A stretch of 64,000 nt of DNA from Mycolicibacterium parafortuitum (GCF_010725485.1 NZ_AP022598.1:5208001-5272000); one strand, 5' to 3'; shown: positions 41,261 through 50,285, counted from the stretch's first letter. Notes: generated by a model not told the origin, from the letters alone. Translations and numbers: made by a program.

Positions 41261-43762
41261 ATGAGTTCGCTGGTCGATCACCTGCGCGATCACGGTGACC
41301 GCACCGCCGTACTGGCCGAATCGACGCAGCTCACCTACACCGAACTGGCCGAACGCGTGGCCGCGTTCGCCGCCCAGCTGGGACCGCGGCGCCGCCTGGT
41401 GCTGCTCGAAACCCGCAACGACGTCACGACGCTGGTCCGCTATCTCGGCGCCCTCGCCGGGCACCACGTGTTGCTTCCCGTTCCGCCCGGACGGGACAAC
41501 CGCCACATCGTCGAGACCTACCGCCCCGACGTCGTCGCCGACGGCTCGGGCGTCCACGTCCGCACCGACGGCGGCCACCGGCTGCACGACGACCTCGCGC
41601 TGTTGATGTCCACCTCGGGCAGCACCGGCTCCCCGAAACTCGTCCGGCTCTCGTACGCCAACCTCGTCGCCAACGCCCGCTCCATCGCCGAATATCTCGA
41701 CATCCGCGAAACCGACCGCGCGGCAACCACGTTGCCGATGTCGTACTGCTACGGGCTGTCCGTCGTGCACAGCCACCTGTTGGTCGGTGCGGCACTGATC
41801 CTGACGGAGCGCTCCGTCGCCGACGACGGCTTCTGGGACCTGTTCCGCGGCCACCGTGGCACGTCGTTCGCGGGTGTGCCCTACACCTTCGAACTGCTCG
41901 ACCGGATCGGGTTCGCGACGATGGACCTGCCGCACCTGCGCTACGTCACCCAGGCCGGCGGCAGGATGCCGCCGGAACGGGTCAGGGACTACGCCGCCGT
42001 CGCCGAGCGCCAGGGCTGGCTGTTGTACGTGATGTACGGCGCCACCGAAGCGACCGCCCGAATGGCGTATCTCCCGGCACATCTGGCCTACCACCGGCCG
42101 AACTCGATCGGCATCCCGATCCCCGGCGGCGAGTTCTCGATCGAGCCGCTCGCCGAATGGACCGAGGAAGGCACCGGTGAACTGGTGTACCGCGGGGCCA
42201 ACGTGATGATGGGCTACGCCCACTCCGTCGCCGACCTCGCCGCCGGACACACCCTCAGCGCGTTGCGCACCGGCGACATCGCCCGGCAGGCCGACGACGG
42301 CCTGTACGAAGTCCTCGGCCGCCGAAGCCGCTTCGTCAAGATGTTCGGCCTGCGCATCGACCTGGCGCAGTTGGAGACCACGCTGCGCGCCTCCGGCGTG
42401 CGCGCGATGTGCACCGATGCCGGGGAGCGCCTTGCGGTCGTCGCCGCAGGCGCGCACGACGCCACCGAGGTCCGCCGGCTCTGCGCGACGGCGGCAGGCG
42501 TCCCGGCAAGCGCGGTGGACACCGTCGTCGTCGACGAACTGCCGACGCTGCCGTCCGGTAAACCCGACTACCCCGCAGGCCGGGCCCTGGCAGCCGCGAC
42601 CCGGCAACCCGCCCGGGCCGACGGCGATCTGCGCTCGCTGTTCGCCGAGGTGCTGCAGGCCGACCCCGCCCGCATCGACGACGAGGCGAGCTTCGTCGAT
42701 CTCGGCGGCAACTCGCTGACCTACGTGACGATGTCGCTACGCCTCGAACGCGCCCTCGGCCAGTTGCCCACCGACTGGCCCCGGCGCTCGATCCGCGAAC
42801 TGCAGAACCTGCCCGCACCGAAGGCGCGCAGGTGGACGTCCTGGGGTTCGACGCTGGAAACCAGCGTCGCCCTTCGCGCGATCGCCATCGTGCTGGTCGT
42901 CGGATCGCACGCCGAACTGTTCGAACTGTGGGGTGGTGCCCACATCCTGCTCGGCGTGGCCGGTTACAACTTCGCCAGGTTCTGCCTGACGCCGTTGCCG
43001 CGACGAGTCCGTGTCCGCCATCTGCGCAACACGGTCGCGTGGATCGCGATCCCGTCGGTGCTGTGGGTGGCGTTCGCGCTCGTCGTCACCGACGACTATC
43101 ACGCGACGAATCTCTTGCTGGCCAACAAGATCCTCGGACCCCACGGCAGCATGACCGCGGGCCGGCTGTGGTTCGTCGAGGTGCTGGTGTGGACACTGCT
43201 TGCGCTGGCAGTGCTGTTCTGGATCCCGGCGATGGACCGGCTGGAACGGGCGCATCCGTTCACCCTCGCGATGGGGTTCCTGGCCCTGGGTATGGTGCTG
43301 CGCTACGACCTGGTCGGGATCTCGATGGGCAACGACGCGATGTTCTCGATGCTGGCATTCTGGTTCTTCGCGGCCGGCTGGGCGGCGGCCAAGGCCCAGA
43401 CCGTGTGGCAGCGTGCCGCGGTGAGCGCAGTGCTCGTCGTGGGCCTGCTCGGATACTTCGACGACACGTCGCGCCTGGTCCTGGTCCTCGCCGGGCTGGC
43501 GCTGCTGATCTGGCTGCCCGCCGTGCGCTGCCCGGCCGGCGTCGCCGTGGTGGCCGGGGTGATCGCCGAGGCGTCGCTGTACATCTACCTGACGCACTAC
43601 CAGGTCTATCCACTGTTCGGCAGCCACGAACTCGTCGGTGTCGTCGCCGCGATCGTCGTCGGCATCACGGTGTCGGCGGCCGTCACGCTGGCACGGCAGA
43701 AGCTGCGCACGCAGGATCAGCCCGTCGGCGCGGGATCGCGCTCGGCGATGAGCCCTTCCTGA
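41261..43762 (+). CDS. adenylation - carrier protein - membrane acyltransferase fusion (833 aa)
   Basis: Three modules are visible. (1) Adenylation domain, residues about 1-445: STSGSTGSPKLVRLS, YGATEATARM, RTGDIARQADDG, GRRSRFVKMFGLRI and LPSGKPDY, the AMP-binding core motifs with the catalytic Lys. (2) Carrier domain, about 450-520, with the phosphopantetheine Ser near 485 in DLGGNSLTYV. (3) From about 535, eight to ten membrane helices beginning ALRAIAIVLVVGSHAE, the acyltransferase-3 start with the conserved His. It should activate an acid, tether it and pass it across or onto a membrane acceptor. The last 46 bases overlap the convergent thioesterase gene. Confidence 0.88.
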   Translation: MSSLVDHLRDHGDRTAVLAESTQLTYTELAERVAAFAAQLGPRRRLVLLETRNDVTTLVRYLGALAGHHVLLPVPPGRDNRHIVETYRPDVVADGSGVHVRTDGGHRLHDDLALLMSTSGSTGSPKLVRLSYANLVANARSIAEYLDIRETDRAATTLPMSYCYGLSVVHSHLLVGAALILTERSVADDGFWDLFRGHRGTSFAGVPYTFELLDRIGFATMDLPHLRYVTQAGGRMPPERVRDYAAVAERQGWLLYVMYGATEATARMAYLPAHLAYHRPNSIGIPIPGGEFSIEPLAEWTEEGTGELVYRGANVMMGYAHSVADLAAGHTLSALRTGDIARQADDGLYEVLGRRSRFVKMFGLRIDLAQLETTLRASGVRAMCTDAGERLAVVAAGAHDATEVRRLCATAAGVPASAVDTVVVDELPTLPSGKPDYPAGRALAAATRQPARADGDLRSLFAEVLQADPARIDDEASFVDLGGNSLTYVTMSLRLERALGQLPTDWPRRSIRELQNLPAPKARRWTSWGSTLETSVALRAIAIVLVVGSHAELFELWGGAHILLGVAGYNFARFCLTPLPRRVRVRHLRNTVAWIAIPSVLWVAFALVVTDDYHATNLLLANKILGPHGSMTAGRLWFVEVLVWTLLALAVLFWIPAMDRLERAHPFTLAMGFLALGMVLRYDLVGISMGNDAMFSMLAFWFFAAGWAAAKAQTVWQRAAVSAVLVVGLLGYFDDTSRLVLVLAGLALLIWLPAVRCPAGVAVVAGVIAEASLYIYLTHYQVYPLFGSHELVGVVAAIVVGITVSAAVTLARQKLRTQDQPVGAGSRSAMSPS

Positions 43763-44541
43763 ACCAGCGTGGCGGCGATGTCGCCGTCGCTGCCGACCAG
43801 GTACGCGGTGACGACACCACGTCCGCGCCCCGCCGCAGGCGAGCGGCACTCCAGCAGGTTCCACTCGTCGGCGCGCACCGCGCGGTGGAACCACATCGAC
43901 GAATCCGTGGTGCCGCTGCGGTGCGTCCGGGCCCGCATCGAATGCCCGTGCACCTGCAGTGCCGGGTCGATCAGGTACACATCGGTGACGTAGACCGCGA
44001 TCAGGGTGTGCAGCAGCGGGTTCGCGGGGAGGTCCACGACGGCTCGCCACCACAATCGGCGGACGAACGCCTCGCCGGTGCCGTCATCGACGTAGCGCAG
44101 GTCGAGCTCGTCGAGCGGCAGCGACGGTGCCGGTCCCGGCGGACCGGTCCTCGGCAACGATTCGGGATCGGCGGGCGGCGTTCGACGGCCGTGCTCGGGA
44201 CCGGGCAGAGGCGCCGAGAACGACACTGTCGCGGTGGTCAGCAGACGCCCGTCCTGGTGGGCGTCGACGCGGCGCGACGCGGCGGTGCGCCCGTCGTAGA
44301 CGGCGTCGACGGTGTACTCGATCGGGTCACCGGCGGCGCCGCCACGCAGGAACTGCAGGTGCATCGCCGTCGGCGCCTTCGGAGCGTCCACGGTGCGGGC
44401 CGCGGCGGCCAGGCTCTGCGCGGCCAGCTGACCCCCGTACGCCCGCTTGCCCTCCGGGCCACTTGCCGCACCGCGCCAGGTCTGCGCTCCGGTGGCGGTG
44501 ACGTCGAGCAGCCCGAGCAGCGTGCTCATGCCCGCTCTCAT
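43717..44541 (-). CDS. TesB-like acyl-CoA thioesterase (274 aa)
   Basis: Double-hotdog acyl-CoA thioesterase II-like protein: WRGAASGPEGKRAYGGQLAAQSLAAA, MHLQFLRGG, GTTDSSMWFHRA and RGVVTAYLVG are the family blocks. ATG at 44541 overlaps the CoA-transferase stop as ATGA; an in-frame ATG at 44529 is an alternative. Coupled to the CaiB-type gene, so it likely releases or recycles CoA esters in the same pathway. Its end lies within the convergent fusion gene. Confidence 0.87.
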   Translation of the reverse strand: MRAGMSTLLGLLDVTATGAQTWRGAASGPEGKRAYGGQLAAQSLAAAARTVDAPKAPTAMHLQFLRGGAAGDPIEYTVDAVYDGRTAASRRVDAHQDGRLLTTATVSFSAPLPGPEHGRRTPPADPESLPRTGPPGPAPSLPLDELDLRYVDDGTGEAFVRRLWWRAVVDLPANPLLHTLIAVYVTDVYLIDPALQVHGHSMRARTHRSGTTDSSMWFHRAVRADEWNLLECRSPAAGRGRGVVTAYLVGSDGDIAATLVQEGLIAERDPAPTG

Positions 44542-45746
44542 GCCACCGTGCCCGTGGCCCGCAGCTCGTCGATCTGGCTCCGGTCCAGGGACAGCCAGTC
44601 CGTCAGCACCGTGTCGGTGTCGTCGCCGAGCGCCGGTGCGGGCACGGCCTTCGGGTACGCGCCGTCGATCGACACCGGAAGGCCGGCGGCCAGATATGAC
44701 CCGATCCGGGGCTGGTCGAGTTCGGTGAACAACGGGTTGTCGGTGACCCGCGGGTCCGTCGCGGTCTCGGCGAACGTCTGGTAGCGCTCCCACAGCACCG
44801 AGGTCTGCGACAGCGCCACGGCGATCTCCGCGCCGGTGTGCGCGGCGAACCATTCCGCGTACAGCGCGCTGAGCGCGTCCCGGTGCCGGAACCGCTCACC
44901 CTCGTCGGAGAAGTCCGCTCCCAGCGATTCCGCCAGCGCGGCAACCGATTCCGTGGTGCCGGTCAATGTGTTCAGATCCCGGAAATGCCGGCCGGTCAGC
45001 GCCACCACCATGAACGACACCCCGTCGCTGCTGGTGAAGTTCTGCCCGTAGGTGCCGTATACGGCGTTGCCGATGCGCTGGCGCGACGTGCCGTTGATCA
45101 TCGCCTCGGTGAGCAGGCTCAGGTTGCCCGCGGTGGCGAGCGCGACGTTCTCCAGCGGGATGCTGATGCGCTGGCCGTTGCCGGTTGCGTCGCGGTGCCG
45201 CAGCGCGGTGACCACCGACAGCGCGGTGTACAGGCCGCAGGTGACGTCCCAGGCGGGCAGCACGTGGTTGACCGGGGTACTGAGCCCGGCGGGGCCGGTG
45301 ACGAGGGGAAATCCGATGGCCGCGTTGACGGTGTAGTCGACGCCGGTGCCGCCGTCCCCGCGCCCGGACACCTCGGCGTGGATCAGGTCGGGACGGGTCT
45401 CGCGCAAGGCCTCGTAGGAATGCCATTGGCGGCCAGCGACATTCGTGATGAACACACCGGCATCGGCGATCAGCCGGGTGACCAGGGCCTGACCCTGTTC
45501 GGAGCGCATGTCGACCGCCAGTGACCGCTTGCCCTTGTTCAGGCCGGCCCAGTAGATGCTGTCGCCGGATTCGGTCAGCGGCCAGCGGCGGTAGTCGGCT
45601 GCGCCACCGACCGGGTCGACCCGCAGTACGTCGGCGCCGAGCTGTGCCAGGGTCATGCCGGCCAACGGGACTGCGACGAAGCTGGAGATCTCGATGACCC
45701 GGACGCCGGCCAGTGGCCGCGCCGGATCGGGCGCAGGTTCGGTCAT
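44538..45746 (-). CDS. CaiB/BaiF-family CoA-transferase (402 aa)
   Basis: Class III CoA-transferase: PLAGVRVIEISSFVAVPLAG start, GADVLRVDPVGGAADYRRWP, NKGKRSLAVDM and the active-site region GTGVDYTVNAAIGFPLVTG with the Asp near residue 135. The length and the VNHVLPAWDVTCGLY segment recall 2-methylfumaryl-CoA isomerase (mesaconyl-CoA transferase)-like members, but that identity is uncertain. Coupled to TesB downstream and 23 bases after the HAD gene. Confidence 0.88.
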   Translation of the reverse strand: MTEPAPDPARPLAGVRVIEISSFVAVPLAGMTLAQLGADVLRVDPVGGAADYRRWPLTESGDSIYWAGLNKGKRSLAVDMRSEQGQALVTRLIADAGVFITNVAGRQWHSYEALRETRPDLIHAEVSGRGDGGTGVDYTVNAAIGFPLVTGPAGLSTPVNHVLPAWDVTCGLYTALSVVTALRHRDATGNGQRISIPLENVALATAGNLSLLTEAMINGTSRQRIGNAVYGTYGQNFTSSDGVSFMVVALTGRHFRDLNTLTGTTESVAALAESLGADFSDEGERFRHRDALSALYAEWFAAHTGAEIAVALSQTSVLWERYQTFAETATDPRVTDNPLFTELDQPRIGSYLAAGLPVSIDGAYPKAVPAPALGDDTDTVLTDWLSLDRSQIDELRATGTVA

Positions 45747-45769
45747 CCGCTCAAGCTAGCAAGCGGAAT

Positions 45770-46543
45770 TCATATCAGGTCGATGGCCTCGGCGATCGAC
45801 GGCAACACCCGGCTCGGCCGGAACGGGTAACGGTCCACGTCCTCGACCGTGGTCGAGCCGGTGAGCACCAGGATGGTTTCGAGTCCGGCTTCGATTCCGG
45901 CGACCACGTCGGTGTCCATCCGGTCGCCGACCATCACCGTGTTCTCCGAGTGCGCCTCGATGCGGTTCAGGGCGCTACGGAACATCATCGGGTTCGGCTT
46001 GCCGACGAAATACGGTTCCCGGCCGGTCGCCTTGGTGATCATCGCCGCGACGGATCCCGTCGCCGGCAGCGGGCCCTCGGCCGACGGGCCGGTGACATCG
46101 GGATTGGTGGCGATGAACCGGGCGCCGCCCAGGATGAGCCGCACCGCCTTGGTGATCGCCTCGAACGAGTAGGTACGCGTCTCACCGAGCACGACGAAGT
46201 CGGGGTCGATGTCGGTCAGCGTGTACCCGGCCTCGTGCAGCGCGGTGGTCAGCCCGGCTTCGCCGATCACGTACGCCGATCCGCCGGGCAGTTGATCGGC
46301 CAGAAAGGCCGCAGTGGCCAGCGCTGAGGTCCAGATCGCGGATTCAGGTACGCCCAGACCCGATCTGGCCAGCCGGGCCGCCAGATCGCGAGGCGTGAAG
46401 ATCGAATTGTTGGTCAGCACCAGAAACGGCCGTTCGCGATCGGTCAGGCGCTGCAGGAACTCCGCGGCCCCGGGCAGCGCGTGTTCTTCACGGACGAGCA
46501 CGCCGTCCATGTCGGTGAGCCAGCACTGCCGTGAGGTGCGCAT
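45770..46543 (-). CDS. HAD-IIA (NagD/PNPase-like) hydrolase (257 aa)
   Basis: Phosphatase of HAD subfamily IIA. Motif I LTDMDGVL supplies Asp11 and Asp13, motif II is LTNNS, motif III Lys is in FVGKPNPMMF, and motif IV is VGDRMDTDV. The C2B cap sits between motifs II and III. It may dephosphorylate a sugar, nucleotide or pathway phosphate. Located 47 bases after a P450 gene on the same strand. Confidence 0.9.
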   Translation of the reverse strand: MRTSRQCWLTDMDGVLVREEHALPGAAEFLQRLTDRERPFLVLTNNSIFTPRDLAARLARSGLGVPESAIWTSALATAAFLADQLPGGSAYVIGEAGLTTALHEAGYTLTDIDPDFVVLGETRTYSFEAITKAVRLILGGARFIATNPDVTGPSAEGPLPATGSVAAMITKATGREPYFVGKPNPMMFRSALNRIEAHSENTVMVGDRMDTDVVAGIEAGLETILVLTGSTTVEDVDRYPFRPSRVLPSIAEAIDLI

Positions 46544-46590
46544 CCGTCCAGTGTGTCAGGAACCTGACGCCCAGTCATCCATCCCACGCG

Positions 46591-47784
46591 TCATCCCGTA
46601 CGCACCGGCATGCGCGCCCACCCGCGCACGCTCGACGTCCTTGCCCTGCTTGCGGTCTGATAGTCGACCTCCCAATCCGACCATCGCTTGAAGACCTCTT
46701 CGAACGCGACGCGCGCCTCCAGCCGCGCCAGCGCCGACCCGAGGCAGAAATGTAGCCCCTGCCCGAAGCTCAGGTGTCCGCCCTTGCGGTGGATGTCGTA
46801 GCGGTCGGGATCGGCGTAGCGGGCATCGTCGCGGTTGGCGGATCCGTTGAGCAGCAACATGAACGAGCCCTCGGCCACCGTCTGCCCGTAGAGTTCGACA
46901 TCACGCGCCACATAGCGGGCCTGCACCGGCGACGGCGGCTCGAACCGCAGGGTCTCCTCGACCGCCGACGGGATCAGCGACGGATCGGCGACGAGCTCCC
47001 GGCGCTGGTCGGGATGGTTACCGAGCAACTCCCCCATGAACCCGATCAGACGGGCTGTGGTCTCACCGCCGGCGCCCGCGATCATCGCGGTGTAGGCCAG
47101 CACCTCGGTGCGTTCGAGTTTGCGAAGCGCGCCGTCGGGTTCTTCGACCTGCGCGTTGAGCAGGTCGGTCATCAGATCGTCCGACGGGTGCGACGCGCGC
47201 CACTCGATGTACTCGGCGAACAACGCCAGCGATTCGGCGAACACCGTCGCGCTGACATCGCCTGCCGCATCACCGACCGTGATGTTCTGGTCGGTGCGCT
47301 GACGGATCTGCTCCTGCCCCTCCTCCGGGATGCCGAGCAGATAGCCGATCGTGCGCATCGGCATGATCGCGCCGAGATCGGCAACGAAATCGAAGCCGTC
47401 GCGGTCCATCAGCGGGTCGAGGGCTCGTGCGCAGAATCCGCGGACCAGGTCCTCGACCGCGAGCATGCGGCGCGGGGTGAACACCCGCGACAGCAGCCGC
47501 CGGTGCAGATCGTGCAGCGGCGGATCCTCGAACAGCAGGATGCCGGGCGGCACCTCGATGTTGTTGAACAGGATGTCGGCGGTGGTGCCCTTCCCTGAGC
47601 GGTAGGTCTCCCAGTCCGGAAGTGCGCGCGACACATCGTCGTACCGGCTCAACGCGTAGAAACCATACTTGTCGTTGTAGTACAGCGGAGCCTCTTCGCG
47701 CAGCCGTCGCCACACCGGGTACGGATCGTCGTCGATCGCGTAATCGTAGGGGTCGTAATACAATTCGACCGCATTGTTGGCCAC
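46591..47784 (-). CDS. cytochrome P450 (397 aa)
   Basis: Heme loop SFGQGLHFCLGSALARLEA (Cys near 347), I-helix AGAGGETT, K-helix ETLR. Full length. The N-terminus VELYYDPYDYAIDDDPYPVWRRLREEAP is characteristic of an actinobacterial class used on long-chain or terpenoid-like substrates. It follows an AveC-like gene by 13 bases; AveC-like proteins and P450s are recurrently adjacent in mycobacteria in my recollection. Electron partner not encoded beside it. Confidence 0.93.
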   Translation of the reverse strand: MANNAVELYYDPYDYAIDDDPYPVWRRLREEAPLYYNDKYGFYALSRYDDVSRALPDWETYRSGKGTTADILFNNIEVPPGILLFEDPPLHDLHRRLLSRVFTPRRMLAVEDLVRGFCARALDPLMDRDGFDFVADLGAIMPMRTIGYLLGIPEEGQEQIRQRTDQNITVGDAAGDVSATVFAESLALFAEYIEWRASHPSDDLMTDLLNAQVEEPDGALRKLERTEVLAYTAMIAGAGGETTARLIGFMGELLGNHPDQRRELVADPSLIPSAVEETLRFEPPSPVQARYVARDVELYGQTVAEGSFMLLLNGSANRDDARYADPDRYDIHRKGGHLSFGQGLHFCLGSALARLEARVAFEEVFKRWSDWEVDYQTASRARTSSVRGWARMPVRTG

Positions 47785-47797
47785 TCTGACGACTCCC

Positions 47798-48586
47798 CTA
47801 CCTCGGCTGGTTCTCGATACCGGGCCACAGCTGTTCGGTGGGGCCGACGGTCACCCAGCCGCCCAGCTTCGTGGCCAGGTGTGGCGCGAATACCGCCAGG
47901 TACATGGCGTGCCCGACCACCACCACCGCCGCGATCGACAGCAGCGCCGACCCGAGCTTGCTCGACGAGCGCTTGTCCGACCAGATCTCGATGACGTTGC
48001 GGCCCTGCTCGTCGGTGCGACCCAGCAGGTAGGTGAGCACCATCATCTGCAGACCCATCGCGACCGCGTCGTAGATCGGGTACTGATACCTGCTGCCCTG
48101 GAAGATCGCCAGACCGTCGATCACGTAGCCGTAGACGAACACCCCGAGCCGCGGACCGAAGAACCCGTTGAACAGCAACGCCCAGCAGAAGCCGACCAGG
48201 AACCCGACGATCAACAGTGTCTGCGGCCTGCGCCACCCGAACCGGTGCACCGCCCGCCGGCCCAGCGCCGCGCCGATGACGGCGGGAAGCACGAAGTAGG
48301 CGATGTAGCCGATGGGAACTGCCGACGGCAGTCCGCCGCCCCAGGTCATGTTCAGCGGCCACCACGACGGCATCCGGGGCAGTTCCGGTGGGAACTGGGC
48401 GTACACGGCCCAGTCGTACGGGGCCTCGATCCACGAGAACGAGATCGCCGAGATCGAGACCAGCAGCAGCGGATGCAACCGCCCACGCCGGACGCTGAGG
48501 TACACCCCGAGCACCAGGAACAGGATTCCACCGACGTAGGCGAACGTCAGGCCCGCGAACAGCGCTGGTGAGAGTTCGCCGCTCAC
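47798..48586 (-). CDS. AveC-like (spirocyclase-family) membrane protein (262 aa)
   Basis: Six to seven membrane helices. The pattern SISAISFSWIEAPYDWAVYAQFPPELPRMPSWWPLN, PIGYIAYFVLP and the long hydrophilic C-terminus resemble proteins annotated as spirocyclase AveC family. AveC itself shapes a spiroketal in avermectin synthesis; the mycobacterial members have no proven reaction. GTG at 48586 overlaps the stop of a 26-codon ORF as GTGA, so its translation is coupled to that peptide. A second AveC-like protein is at 55312-56439. Confidence 0.78.
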   Translation of the reverse strand: MSGELSPALFAGLTFAYVGGILFLVLGVYLSVRRGRLHPLLLVSISAISFSWIEAPYDWAVYAQFPPELPRMPSWWPLNMTWGGGLPSAVPIGYIAYFVLPAVIGAALGRRAVHRFGWRRPQTLLIVGFLVGFCWALLFNGFFGPRLGVFVYGYVIDGLAIFQGSRYQYPIYDAVAMGLQMMVLTYLLGRTDEQGRNVIEIWSDKRSSSKLGSALLSIAAVVVVGHAMYLAVFAPHLATKLGGWVTVGPTEQLWPGIENQPR

Positions 48587-48663
48587 CGGTTCCGCGCCTC
48601 CGGATCGAAGCAGAGGACCAGGCCGAAGATGAGCGCGGCGATCGCGGCCAGACTGCCGATCAT
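48583..48663 (-). CDS. 26-aa single-helix membrane peptide
   Basis: Reads MIGSLAAIAALIFGLVLC, then FDPEARNR: a hydrophobic helix of about 17 residues followed by a charged tail. GGGAG lies upstream of the ATG at 48663, and the stop overlaps the AveC-like GTG as GTGA. The position directly downstream of a strong operator and the coupling argue for real translation. It may be a small subunit of, or translational lead-in for, the AveC-like protein. No homologue is known to me. Confidence 0.6.
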   Translation of the reverse strand: MIGSLAAIAALIFGLVLCFDPEARNR

Positions 48664-48677
48664 TATGAGTGCTCCCA

Positions 48678-48703
48678 CATTTAATAGTGGACACTATTAA
48701 ATG
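48678..48703. promoter_or_regulatory. 26-bp perfect palindrome, TetR-type operator
   Basis: CATTTAATAGTG (48678-48689), GA, CACTATTAAATG (48692-48703): 12-bp arms without mismatch, AT-rich in a GC-rich region. It lies between the leftward 26-aa/AveC/P450 genes and the rightward TetR gene, so it is most likely that regulator's operator. Confidence 0.85.
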
Positions 48704-48737
48704 GGCCACGGTCAAGGCCCGACTACGCTGAACTCCG

Positions 48738-49397
48738 GTGCCCCAGCGACATTCACCCAGTAACCAGCCAGACTCCGAGGCCCGCAGCCCCCGCCGGCCC
48801 CGCGGAGAAGCGCGCCGTCTCCTGCTCGATGCAGCGCGGGATCTCTTCGCGCGCAGGGATTATCGCGCCACGACGACCCGTGAGATCGCCGAGGCCGCCG
48901 GCGTCAGCGAGTATCTGCTGTTTCGCCACTTCGGCTCCAAGGCCGGGCTGTTTCGCGAAGCCCTCGTCACCCCGTTCACCAGCTTTCTCGACGAGTTCCG
49001 CGACACCTGGCAAGCCGTCGTCCCGGAGGAGACCGACGAGGAGGAGCTGTCCCGACAGTTCGTCGGTGCGCTCTACGACGTGCTCGTCGAACATCGCGGC
49101 CTGCTGCTCACCCTGGTGGCCGCGGACGGACTCAGCGACGAGGACATCGAGGCCCTCGGTATCGCCGATATCCGGCGCTCGCTCAGCGTGCTCGGCCAGA
49201 TCAGCGCGGAGGGGATGCAGCTGCGCGGGATGCGGTCGAACCAACCAGATCTGCCCGCGCACTCCACCGTGGCCATGATCGTCGGCATGGTGGCGCTGCG
49301 GTCCACGTTCTTCGGCAACACTCCCCCGCCGCGCGAGGCGATCGTCGACGAGCTGGTGCAGGCCATCCTGCACGGATTCCTGCACCGGCCCGACTGA
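48738..49397 (+). CDS. TetR-family regulator (219 aa)
   Basis: An arginine-rich N-terminal tail of about 22 residues is followed by a TetR helix-turn-helix (LLLDAARDLFARRDYRATTTREIAEAAGVSEYLLFRHFGSKAGLF, residues about 28-73). The C-terminal ligand domain is of ordinary length. The GTG at 48738 is 35 bases beyond the perfect palindrome, and a TACGCT -10 is close to the start, so autorepression plus control of the divergent AveC-P450 genes is expected. Ends 10 bases before the convergent mycofactocin-type SDR. Confidence 0.92.
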   Translation: MPQRHSPSNQPDSEARSPRRPRGEARRLLLDAARDLFARRDYRATTTREIAEAAGVSEYLLFRHFGSKAGLFREALVTPFTSFLDEFRDTWQAVVPEETDEEELSRQFVGALYDVLVEHRGLLLTLVAADGLSDEDIEALGIADIRRSLSVLGQISAEGMQLRGMRSNQPDLPAHSTVAMIVGMVALRSTFFGNTPPPREAIVDELVQAILHGFLHRPD

Positions 49398-49406
49398 CCG
49401 GTCCGG

Positions 49407-50285
49407 CTATCCCCCGGGACCGTTGGGCCACTTGAGAAGTGAGCCCGCGTCGACGCGGATCTGCTGGCCGGTGATGTAGCGGCTGTCGTCACTGGCCAAG
49501 AAGACCCCGAGGTTCGCCATGTCCTCGGGCTCGATGTACGGGATCGGCATCGCCTGGAACAGTGAGAACAGCGGTTCGGCGTCCTCACGGGTCGGGGTCT
49601 TGCCCTCGGCCTTCAGGTCGGGGCGGAATACCCCGTACATGCCCTCGTTCTGCAGCAGATGGGTGTTGCAGTTGGTCGGGTGGATCGCGTTGACGCGGAT
49701 CATCCGGGTCGCCAGGTGCAGGCTCATCTCCTCGACGTACTCGATGACGACACGCTTGCTCCAGCCGTAACCGGCGCCGCCGGGGCCCATGTCCGGGCTC
49801 GTGGTGGTGCCGCGGATCATGCCCGCGGTGGAGCCGGTGACGATGATCGACGCACCGTCGGGCAGGTGCGGGATCGCGACCGCGACGGTGTTCATCACGC
49901 CGACGAGGTCGACGTCGGACGCGTCGACGAAGCCCATCGGGTCGGGGTTGCCCATCGCCATCGGCAGGATGCCGGCGTTGGCGACGACGATGTCGATCTT
50001 GCCGAAATTGGCGACGCCGGCCTCGACCGCGTCCCGCAGTTCGTGGCGCTCGCGGACATCGGCGACTCTGGCCAGGATCTGGCGGCCGGTTTCCTTGACC
50101 GAGCGCTCGGTCTCGGCGAGATCCTCGGGGGTGGCCAACGGGTACGGGTTGGACGGGATGTCACGGCAGATGTCCACCGCGATGATGTCCGCACCTTCCC
50201 GGGCCATCGCGATCGCATGCGCGCGGCCCTGCCCGCGGGCGGCGCCGGTGATGAAAGCGACCTTGCCCTCCAGTTTCCCGGTCAT
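49407..50285 (-). CDS. mycofactocin-coupled SDR (292 aa)
   Basis: SDR of the class predicted to use a non-exchangeable NAD re-oxidised by mycofactocin. Cofactor motif TGAARGQG, the diagnostic insertion after strand 2 (VDICRDIPSNPYPLATPEDL, about residues 41-60), NAG, and YGWSK catalytic pair are all present. ATG at 50285 overlaps the P450 stop as ATGA. Last gene of the seven-gene operon 49407-57560. The mycofactocin synthesis genes themselves are not in the window. Likely oxidises an alcohol made by the P450s. Confidence 0.9.
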   Translation of the reverse strand: MTGKLEGKVAFITGAARGQGRAHAIAMAREGADIIAVDICRDIPSNPYPLATPEDLAETERSVKETGRQILARVADVRERHELRDAVEAGVANFGKIDIVVANAGILPMAMGNPDPMGFVDASDVDLVGVMNTVAVAIPHLPDGASIIVTGSTAGMIRGTTTSPDMGPGGAGYGWSKRVVIEYVEEMSLHLATRMIRVNAIHPTNCNTHLLQNEGMYGVFRPDLKAEGKTPTREDAEPLFSLFQAMPIPYIEPEDMANLGVFLASDDSRYITGQQIRVDAGSLLKWPNGPGG

